DNA of 64,000 nt, from positions 362,558,779-362,622,778 of the forward strand of contig OX336393.1 of the NCBI GenBank assembly GCA_946902985.2, written 5' to 3'. Origin of the DNA: Meconema thalassinum. Its lineage: Eukaryota > Arthropoda > Insecta > Orthoptera > Tettigoniidae. The notes under the pieces were generated by a model. That model did no database searches and was not told the DNA's origin. It saw only the letters and a program-made list of their open reading frames with translations. Both the position numbers and the translations under genes were made by a program. This document shows, one piece after another, positions 56,070 through 64,000 of this stretch; position 1 is the stretch's first letter, and each line of letters opens with the position of its first letter.

Positions 56070-57080
56070 TCACAAAAGCCGGCACGAACCGATGACCCTG
56101 TCATGTAGGCTCCCTAGATTGAAAGCGCCCCGTCGATTTAGATGCAGCCCGTCTCGGGCGAAGTCACGGCTACCAATCCGGCAGTCAGCTTCTACGTACA
56201 CTAATCCCAGTTGTGCACATACCCAGTCCATGCGGTCATTTACCGTCTTAACTCGCCTCAACGGAACATCTCCCCGCCGAACAATGCCACTCATTATAAT
56301 TTTTGCATTCCTAAACTTACTTTTAGCTTTTCTTCCTAGTTCGTAGAGCTCCCCCATGATGTAATCAGCTGTAGACCTCTTCTTCAAATCGTTCGTCCCA
56401 ACATGGAGCAACAACACTTTAACTTTGTCACAGTCCTCTACATTTGCTTCTTCCACTTGTTGGGTAAGCTGGTCAATCTTAATCCCCGGGTAACACCGCA
56501 CTTTCGCACCTGATTTCCTCGAGATATTCGCACTCCATCGTATCATAGAATCACCCATTATGATAACGTCATCCTCAGTTTGCTCCTGCACGCCCTCTTC
56601 CACACTGATCCCAGCAGAAAACCGTTCAGTCACATCCTTCACCGTTTCTTCTGATTCACGAAGCTTTGCTCTAAGTTCCTGTATTATTTGATCCCTTGCT
56701 TTGATTTGCACCCTCAAACTGTCCGGCGTATCACATACTTTACAAAACCAATTTCCGACATCACAATCCTCCTTCCTGACCTTAATACAGCCGAAGTGAA
56801 ACCATTTCTCACATAGTCCACACTCAACACCATTCTTCAATGTTTTACTGCACGTCGAACCCTTTAAAGATGCCACTGGATCATTTTCCTGATTCACATT
56901 TGGAGTAACAGGCCCTGGATTCACTTCCACTCCACCAATAACTAACAACGCAGCTATCACTAGGGCTATAAACCACAAGTTACTAGGTCCCGTACGCACA
57001 CACAAACACCGGAAATCCCGACTACCCTTCGCATACCACAGCCCGATCCTCGCCCGATAACACTCCAGAGAACAACCCAT
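56070..57080 (-). CDS. CR1-like LINE ORF1: 2A-like motif, PHD-like finger, SGNH esterase
   Basis: 336 codons, uninterrupted. Residues 36-49 are hydrophobic and lead into GGVEVNPGP (ending at residue 57), which resembles the 2A ribosome-skipping motif DxExNPGP but with Gly for the first Asp. Residues 77-116 form a PHD-like finger (C77, C87-C90, H95-C98, C113-C116); one expected Cys of the first pair is not obvious. A charged, probably coiled-coil stretch follows (about 120-160). Then come the SGNH-type esterase blocks: MGDSMIRW (Ser), LLLHVGTND (Asn) and DGLHLN (catalytic Asp/His). PHD plus esterase is the known layout of CR1 ORF1, an RNA-binding/chaperone partner of ORF2. It ends in TGA, in the same frame as ORF2. 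Confidence 0.85.
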   Translation of the reverse strand: MGCSLECYRARIGLWYAKGSRDFRCLCVRTGPSNLWFIALVIAALLVIGGVEVNPGPVTPNVNQENDPVASLKGSTCSKTLKNGVECGLCEKWFHFGCIKVRKEDCDVGNWFCKVCDTPDSLRVQIKARDQIIQELRAKLRESEETVKDVTERFSAGISVEEGVQEQTEDDVIIMGDSMIRWSANISRKSGAKVRCYPGIKIDQLTQQVEEANVEDCDKVKVLLLHVGTNDLKKRSTADYIMGELYELGRKAKSKFRNAKIIMSGIVRRGDVPLRRVKTVNDRMDWVCAQLGLVYVEADCRIGSRDFARDGLHLNRRGAFNLGSLHDRVIGSCRLL

Positions 57081-57557
57081 TTCAGCACACCTGAGAGCTC
57101 GGGAAAAACACGACCTTTCACTTTGACTGCCAACTGATAACCGTGCGTTTTGAAACCCATACCGAGAAGCCAGATGAAGTGAACAATGAAAAGAAGGATG
57201 TTTACGGGCCTGCAGTCCCTTTCTACAAGGAAATATACCGCCTTCAAGAAATAGAAGTTATTGGGTATTTAGTGGTGGCCCGGGGATCACTTCCTTCTCT
57301 TTTTGCTGCAACGTGAAGAAAGTCTCGTATCACAAATGCAACCATTAATACCATAGCATTAACAGCCCTTAAAGGATCCATTAGTATTTTAAGAAATCAT
57401 CTATATTCGTAAATTATGTGTATTTTAAGGCTGAATAGCTTTTTAAGTATTTATTTTTGGTTGCGGTTTGCCCAATCTTCAGGTCATTCATTCTAATTTA
57501 TGTGTAAAAGATACGTTTCATAGTTCAATACTCGTAATTTGTTAACCCTCTATTTTT

Positions 57558-59077
57558 AGCCTATTTTCAATTTTGAAAAAATAGGCTTATGAGATCACCT
57601 TTTGTCCGTGTGTGTGTGTGTGTGCGTGTCTGTGTGTGTGTGTGTGAGGTGTGTGTGTGCCCCCCCCCCTAATAAAATCTAAACGGCTAGAGCGATTTCA
57701 ATGAAACTCGGTAAGTTTATAGCACTATTCCCGGCGACCTCGACCGTGCCCTTCAAATTTTGTTACGTCTCACCAATCCGACATGGCGGCAGTGCGAAAT
57801 ATTTCACTAGCATTCAATATCTCCGAAACTATTACCGATATCGCCCTGAAATTGTGTACGGTGATAAAGGGCACTACTAAAAGTTCACCTATGAGACTTT
57901 CAAAAACCTGGTGACTACAAAACCAACATGGCGGTCAAGCGAAATTGAGACTTTTAATAGACATTTCTCGCGATTTAACTATCCTAACGTAATGAAACTT
58001 GGTACAGCAAATGTTTATACACATTGTAATGCACTGGAGTCTAATTTAGTTCAATTGTTTACATAACCTCAAAATGGCGGCTGTGCGAAATATTTCACTG
58101 ACATTCTATATCTCCGAAACTATTACAGATATCATCATGCAATTTTGTACGGTGATAAAGGGTACTGATACAAGTTTACCTATGTATATTTCATAAACCT
58201 GTAAAGTATAAAACGAACATGGTGACCAAGCGAATTTGAAATATTTTAATAGACTTTTCTCGTGATTTAACTCTCTGAGCGCAGTGAAATGTGGTACAGT
58301 AAATGATTTTGCAGATTGTAATGCACTGTCATCTAATTTAATTCAATTGTTTACATAACCTCAAGATGGCGGCTGTGCGAAATTTTATAATTAAGTTTTT
58401 ATTCTTGTGTCGTAATCATGCGATCGAAGTAAAAGTTTGAATAATGAAGCTAGGCAATAATTGTCCTTGAATGGTACATAACTCTATGGCCTATACATAT
58501 AACAATCCTAAATGGCGGGCTTCCGAAATATTTAGACGGTTCTCAATATCTATGAATCTTTTACAGCAACCAAACTGATTTTTTTAAATTTTCATAGAGA
58601 CTATGAACATATGTTCACCTATAGGACTTTCAGTAACCTGGTGAGCACAAATCCAACATGGCGGCGACGCGAATTATAAATAATTAAATGGACGTTTCTA
58701 GCGAATTAACTATCCGAGTGCCGTGAAACGTTGCACGTTAAATGCTTATATAAATGTTGATCCATTGGCGTGTAATTTATTTCAATTGTTTGCATAATCA
58801 CAAGATGGCTGGTGTGCGTACTTTTAAAATCTCGTTTTTAATTCTTGTGTTCTAATCATGCGATTGACGTTTGAATACCACACGTACACAATAATCTTAA
58901 TGTAATAGTACAAAAATAAAAATCCATCCTGGTGACCATATGAAATATTTAGACGGTTCTCAATATCTACGAATCTGTTACAGCAATTAAACTGAAATTT
59001 TGTATGTTGATAGAGACAATTAACATGAGCAGGATATATGAAAATAGGCTGTATAGTTCTTCACGGAACTACTTGTT
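57558..59077 (+). repeat. Rep-J copy e, full length
   Basis: Opens with AGCCTATTTTCAATTTTG and AAAAAATAGGCTTATGAGAT (hairpin), (GT)n at 57609-57656, C9, and TAATAAAATCTAAACGGC. Then come internal units with CATGGCGGC or AAGATGGCGGC. It ends TAGTTCTTCACGGAACTACT plus TGTT. 1520 bp, no coding frame. Confidence 0.9.
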
Positions 59078-59686
59078 TCTTCTTTCACCTCATTATGATT
59101 GTTAAGCTTTGTATATTTTATTAGCAGCCTTGTAGGTCGAGGAAGCAAAAGTAATAAAATAAAAAGCTGCAATATAATTAACCAGAGACCTAGAAGGCCA
59201 GGACTGGAGGCAGATGGAGAAGAGTCTTCTAACCAAGGCAGAACAACTTGCTCCTGTTACAAAGACGAAGAAGCATAGATGGTGGAACAACGAGTGTGAT
59301 AGACTACTTGATCTGAGGAAGAAGGCGTGGCACGTTTGGCAAACCAAAAAGGACGAGAGTACCTGGCAACACTTTGTGGAAACCAGGAAGATGGTGTCCA
59401 AGGGGATCAAGAAACTAAAGAAGGAGCACGGCGACCAGCTACTCAGGAAGATAAATGATGACTTTGCGAAGAACAATATGAGAAACTATTATCGCGTGCT
59501 CATGGAAAACCTAAGCAGATATGACCCCCCAACTCTCCAACTGCAGGACGAAAACGGAAACGTGGCATATAGTAACAGGGGCAACTGTAAAATTCTAGCC
59601 GGCTACTTTAAAGAACTCCTAAATTGCGATGAACCACTCCAAAAGATCTGTTTCGATTGTGGACCAAAATCGTCTCCCAACCATGA

Positions 59687-62418
59687 CTAATGAAAAACCC
59701 TAAACAAACTTCAATTGCAGACGAATGGGCACTTTTGAAGAATGAAATAACAAAATCCGCAGAAGAAAACATTGGTAGGAAAGAAAGAATAGGTAGAAAA
59801 CCGTGGATCACTCAGGATAAACTAGAATTGATGGATGAAAGGCGGAAACACAAGAATGTAAGAGATGAAAAGGGGAAAGCAGAATACAGACGTCTGAGAA
59901 ATGAGGTTAACATGAAGTGCAAGGAAGCGAAAGAAGAATGGTTGAAAGAGAAATGTGCAGGTATAGAAAATTGTCTGAAATTAGCAAAAATAGGCACAGC
60001 TTATCGAAGGATTAAGAATACTTTTGGGGAAAAGAAGACTAAGTGCTGTAATATTAAGGACACAAATGGAAAGCCTCTAACAGATAGGGAAGAAAAGGTT
60101 GAGAGATGGAGAGCTTACATAGAGAGTTTGTATAAGGGAAAGGAGATTGAGAATCGTGTAATGGAAAGGGAGGAGGAAATTGATGAGGATGCGAAAGGAG
60201 ATTTAATATTGAGATCAGAATTTGATAGAGCTTTGGAAGGGAACAAAGCACCAGGCATAGATGATATACCGATTGAGTTGCTACGCTGCATAGGAGATGA
60301 AGGTCTGATCAGGTTATTTCACTTGGTGTGTAGGATTTATGAGACAAGTGAGGTACCCCCTGATTTCAAGAAGAATGTAATCATCCCTATACCAAAGAAA
60401 GTGGGAGCTGACAGATATGAAGATTACCGTACAATCAGCTTGATTAGTCATGCTTCAAAGATCCTGTCTAGAATAATTTACAAGAGGATTGAAAGCCAGA
60501 TAGAAACGGAGTTGGGTGAAGACCAGTTTGGTTTCAGGAGAAATGTAGGAACAAGGGAAGCTGTGCTAAGTCTTAGGCTGATTTTGGATGGTAGAATAAG
60601 GAAAGATAAGAGAACGTTCATGGCTTTTGTAGACTTAGAAAAGGCTTTTGATAACGTTGATTGGACTAAATTGCTTGACATTTTGAAATCAATTGGAATA
60701 AAGTACAGGGATAGGAGGGTGATATACAATCTATACAGAAACCAGACAGCAGTCATTCGAGTTGAAGGACATGAGAGAGAAGCTGGTATTCAGAAAGGTG
60801 TAAGGCAAGGCTGCAACTTATCACCCATACTTTTCAATCTTTACATTGAACAAGCAATGAAGGAAATTAGAGAAAAATCTAATGTAGGAGTGAAGATTCA
60901 AGGAGAAATAATTTCAACTCTGAGATTTTCTGATGACATCGTCATCTTGGCCGACAAGCCTGAGGATTTGAATGAGTTTTTGAATGGTATGGACTCCGTC
61001 TTACGGAAAGAATTCATGATGAAAATTATGTGGTGTTTGAAGCCATATTTTCAGTGTTGCCTTAGTAAACAAGAGTTTAGTGCTTTTCAGTCGGTCAACA
61101 CGAATGTACCCAAAAGAGATGGGTTATGCCCTAATCCTGAAATAAATTATATGAGATTAATAAAACACTAGGATGACCAGTTTCGATCGTCAAGCGATCA
61201 TCATCAGATCCATTACACTTAGGCTATAAAATCTATGTTTGAAATACAGGTGAAAATATTTACAATATGTACAATTATTTAGTTGCAGTATTGGTACTGC
61301 GGTCGACCGCACAGTGAGTTCCAGTGAGCACGAAAACTGCGAGTAGCTGTAGTACGGAAGACAATCATATAAGTAGTTAGCCCAAAATTTTATAGTTTAA
61401 CCATAGTTTACAACCATATAATCTCTCTAAAGTACAAACTCCGGATAGCTATCACCATTTAGCATTTCACCTAACATATATACTGCATTTAGCATACACT
61501 GACAGTTGCAGTACCAATACTGCAACTAAATAATTGTACATATTGTAAATATTTTCACCTGTATTTCAAACATAGATTTTATAGCCTAAGTGTAATGGAT
61601 CTGATGATGATCGCTTGACGATCGAAACTGGTCATCCTGGTGTTTTATTAATCTCATGTAATTTATTTCAGGATTAGGGCATAACCCATCTCTTTTGGAT
61701 ACATTCGTGTTGACCGACTGAAAAGCACTAAACTCTTGATGAAAATTAATAAATGTAAAACAAAAATACTGGAATGCAGCCGAAATAAATCAGAAACCTC
61801 TATGGAGATCAAATTGACAGGTGAAAAGCTGAAGGAAGTAGGAGATTTCTGTTACTTAGGAAGCAGAATAACCAGTGATGGACGAAGCAAAGAGGATATA
61901 AAAAGTAGGTTGGCTCAGGCAAAGAAAGCATTTCTACAAAAAGGAATCTGCTGACATCGAATATAGATTTAGGTATTAGGAAGTCATTTTTGAAAGCCTT
62001 TGTCTGGAGCGTGGCGCTCTATGGAAGTGAAACTTGGACTATTGGTGCAGCAGAAAAGAGGAGAATTGAAGCATTTGAAATGTGGTGTTACAGGAGAATG
62101 ATGAAGATCAGATGGGTAGATAGGGTTACAAACAAAGAGGTATTAAGACGAGTGGGAGAGGAGAGATGTTTCTGGCGACTGCTAATGAAGAGAAGAGATA
62201 GGTTGGTAGGACACATACTAAGACACCCAGGAATAGCAAGCTTAGTTATGGAAGGAAGGGTCGAGGACAAGAACTGTAGGGGTAGACCAAGGTTAGAGTA
62301 TGTTAAACAGATTGCCTCAGATGTAGGGTGTGGTAGCTATGTAGAGATGAAACGATTAGCTCAGGACAGGGAGGCATGGATAGCTGCATCAAACCAGTCA
62401 AAAGACTGAAGATTCAAA
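59687..62418 (+). mobile_element. LINE-R copy 3, the longest, inserted in LINE-S
   Basis: TSD CAACCATGA at 59678-59686 and 62419-62427. The open frame from 59690 gives the linker (LLKNEITKSAEENIGRKE, KPWITQDKLELMDERRKHKN) and RT: GNKAPGIDDIPIELLRCI, DYRTISLISHASKILSRII, EDQFGFRRNVGTREAVLSLR, MAFVDLEKAFDNVDW (motif A), KGVRQGCNLSPILFNLYIEQ and LRFSDDIVIL (FSDD instead of FADD). It is interrupted at 61029-61736 and resumes at NKCKTKILECSRNKSETSME, with a one-base loss near 61940. The C-terminal ETWTIGAAEKRRIEAFEMWC, YRRMMKIRW, RGRPRLEYVKQI and DREAWIAA to a TGA at 62407 resemble RTE/BovB. Endonuclease missing. Confidence 0.9.
61029..61736. mobile_element. Inverted-arm Penelope-type element inside LINE-R, 12-bp TSD
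   Basis: TGATGAAAATTA at 61017-61028 and 61737-61748; excision restores the LINE-R frame. Arms of 231 bp (61070-61300 and 61508-61738) are near-perfect inverses with about two mismatches. Each arm holds the boxes CTGATGA and GAAAC (right arm 61601-61607 and 61624-61628; left arm inverse 61202-61208 and 61181-61185). A unique 41-bp piece precedes the left arm. No coding sequence; best read as two opposed terminal repeats of a Penelope-like element. Confidence 0.8.
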
Positions 62419-64000
62419 CAACCATGATTCTAAACCCCCGTCTGTAAGAGAGATTCAGAAGATACTGACTCGTATGGAAAATTTCAAGGCATCTGGAGAA
62501 AATCAGTTAACAGCTGAATTATGGAAGTATGCCAGTGAAGATGCGATTGGCTCACTCCAAAAGCTTTTTGAGGAGATATGGAAGACAGAGATCATTCCAG
62601 TGGAATGGAAGATGGCCCTGATACACCCTCTTCACAAAAAAGGTTCGAAATCGGATCCTAGCAATTACCGAGGGATCTCACTGCTGGACGTGACATACAA
62701 GATATTTTCAAGAGCGTTATTAGATAGAGCAGAACCACAGTTGGACTGCCAACTTGGGGAGTATCAAGCAGGGTTTATAAAGGGGAGATCTTGCGCTGAA
62801 CAAATTTTAAATCTCAGAAACATTATAGCGTACCAGAAGCAGAGGGCGAAACCGTATATAGTGACCTTTGTAGACTTCCAAAAAGCTTACGATTCCATCG
62901 ACAGAGAGTCGTTGCTCAATATTTTGGAAGAGTTTGGCCTGGACAGGAAAACCCTAGCCCTCATAAAGGAGACGCTCACGAATACGTCCTCTAAAGTTAG
63001 ATTCATGGACGAACTGTCTGAACCATTTGAGATCAGAACAGGGGTCCGGTAGGGGGATGGTCTCTCCCCCCTGTTATTCAACTGTGCACTTGAAAAAGTT
63101 ATGAGAGAATGGAATGCGAAAACACGAGGGGGAATACGTCTAGGAACAAAAAACAAAGGAATCACGATTAAGTGTTTGGCCTTCGCTGACGACTTGGCGC
63201 TGCTTGCAGAAACATGGGAGGAAACCAAAAAACAAATCACAGAATTACAAGAGATGGCGGGGAAAATAGGACTTAAAATTTCCTTTGAAAAAAACGAAAA
63301 TTATGTCAAATATTTTGGATGTGCCCAAGAGAGTTATAGTAGGAGCTAATAAAATCGAGGTGATTAATAGTTTCAAATACTTAGGAGAATGGATCGACTG
63401 GAATAACCTTGAAGGAAAAACAATGGAGGCGAGAAGAATCAAAATGGAACTAGCCTTCCAGAAAACCAAAAATACATACAATAAGAAATCCCTCTCCTGG
63501 AACACTAAAATCAGGCACTATAACACCGTAATTAAGCCAGAGGCACTCTTTGCAGCAGAAACACTAGTCTTGAGGAGACAAGGGCAAATGGGAAAAATTG
63601 GAAATCAGAGGGAGAAAAATTTTGAGGAAGATCATAGGTCCTAAATTCCAAAATAACAAACAAGTTTTCTATAGGAACGACACCCTATGTGAAGTCGGAG
63701 AGAATTTCAGATACCATACGGAAAAGGAGGATTGATTTCTATGGACACATTTACCGGATGAATCCTGCCCGATTAACCAAGAAAATCTTTGACTTCTTTT
63801 CCAAAAAGAAGATCAAACCTAATTGGGTTACGGAAGTGGAAAAGGACCTGCGAGAGCTTCAGATTACTGAAATCATGTTGATGAATGGTACAGCCAAAAC
63901 CGTGACCAATGACAACACTAAGAAGTTCCAAACCAGAGCCGTCTCCAGAAAACCGATGCAGATATCACAAGAGGAAAGAAAGAGGAGATCAGAGAGAATG

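Larger units (their letters stand above)
52756..57114 (-). mobile_element. CR1-like LINE, near full-length, with SINE-B inside
   Basis: Encodes ORF1 (57080-56070) and ORF2 (56069-52880). The 3' end after the ORF2 stop is AT-rich with AAATAAATGAATGAATATGA-type short repeats (52790-52756), as in CR1-like elements. The 5' end lies about 35 bases before the ORF1 ATG, so the leader may be truncated. It sits inside the R2-like LINE, whose frame resumes on both sides. SINE-B occupies 53005-53337. Confidence 0.85.
51510..57412 (+). pseudogene. R2-like LINE C-terminal half, split by a MITE and a CR1-like LINE
   Basis: Three pieces share one protein order. 51522-51739: DPHGLRFSNTVRVGREQDLN...SLAKMVTKRHPAKCVSLW...FEAW. 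52349-52755: CRLTQKGKGVILQKQCTPPN, stops at about 52420 and 52452, VPGRRRDDNRCRR, TLPHVLGFCNNGEALRNTRH, then GSTRRIDIIAYKED. 57115-57412: TVRFETHTEKPDEVNNEKKD, VPFYKEIYRLQEIEVIGYLV and TALKGSISILRNHLYS to a TAA at 57410-57412. This matches the C-terminus of LINEs with a restriction-like endonuclease (Cys/His knuckle C...C...HVLGxC, RH box, R-x-D-I). One Cys of the knuckle appears replaced. RT domain missing. Confidence 0.75.
59180..64000 (+). pseudogene. LINE-S copy 1, split by LINE-R and running off the window
   Basis: First part (to 59686): DLEGQDWRQMEKSLLTKAEQ, KHRWWNNECDRLLDL, NYYRVLMENLSRYDPPTLQL, FKELLNCDEPLQ, 5' truncated after the endonuclease. Second part from 62428: NFKASGENQLTAELWKYA, NYRGISLLDVTYKIFSRALL, FIKGRSCAEQI, VTFVDFQKAYDSIDRE (motif A), RTGVR, a TAG at 63050-63052 exactly where GVRQGD expects Gln, DGLSPLLFNCALEK and the catalytic CLAFADDLALL (about 63176). 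A frameshift near 63290 is followed by FKYLGEWIDWNN and KTKNTYNKKSLSWNTKIRHY. Apart from that stop and shift the RT is well preserved, suggesting a fairly recent death. The 3' end lies outside. Confidence 0.85.

Noticed and set aside
1..64000. LTR retrotransposon or endogenous virus
   Set aside because: No gag/protease/integrase motifs, no tRNA primer site beside paired direct repeats, and no viral structural or replicase motifs were seen; all RT frames are of non-LTR type.

Overview
The window looks like gene-poor chromosomal DNA from a large, repeat-loaded arthropod genome, most likely an insect. The evidence is intron-type AT-rich background, many tRNA-derived SINEs, and many lineages of non-LTR retrotransposon (RTE-like, CR1-like, Jockey-like, R2-like). 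Penelope-like remnants and cut-and-paste remnants (hAT, Tigger/pogo, mariner, piggyBac-like) are also present. I found no convincing host protein-coding gene, no rRNA or functional tRNA gene, and no intact virus. Long open frames are transposon proteins, nearly all broken by stops, frameshifts or insertions. Family labels such as LINE-R, SINE-B or Rep-J are local names used only here; clade assignments rest on motif recognition, not on a search.

Layout. 0-6 kb: a hAT transposase tail, a Jockey-like LINE tail, an RTE-like LINE 3' half split by a SINE with 14-bp target duplications, and a MITE-like element with long inverted ends. 6-13 kb: SINEs, a LINE C-terminus with a zinc-knuckle motif, a Penelope-like terminal fragment split by a promoter-rich insertion, and a 5'-truncated LINE-R copy. 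13-16 kb: a decayed but nearly complete LINE-S. 16.8-17.6 kb: the first Rep-J copy. 18-23 kb: a dense nest: foldback elements, a Tigger remnant, SINEs, a mariner remnant carrying a piggyBac-type TTAA insertion and a poly(A) SINE, and a mariner-type MITE abutting it. 23-33 kb: SINEs, Rep-H, an RTE tail, a Penelope-like GIY-YIG domain and another LINE-R tail. 33.5-43 kb: mostly Rep-J and Rep-K, long non-coding elements built from internal tandem units, including a head-to-head pair, with a LINE in one arm. 44-48 kb: SINE-rich. 48-51.5 kb: the longest stretch without recognisable repeats. 51.5-57.4 kb: an R2-like LINE interrupted by a 609-bp MITE and by a 4.4-kb CR1-like LINE that itself carries a SINE. 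57.5-59.1 kb: another Rep-J. 59.2-64 kb: LINE-S split by LINE-R, itself split by an inverted-arm Penelope-like element.

The elements do not form a pathway; they record insertion order. Several insertions can be dated relative to each other from uninterrupted reading frames and target-site duplications (TSDs). The most unusual signals are the Rep-J/Rep-K architecture, a 2A-like peptide and an in-frame TGA between the two ORFs of the CR1-like LINE, hammerhead-like core boxes in the Penelope-type ends, and a MITE whose inverted ends are packed with CRE-like and YY1-like motifs.
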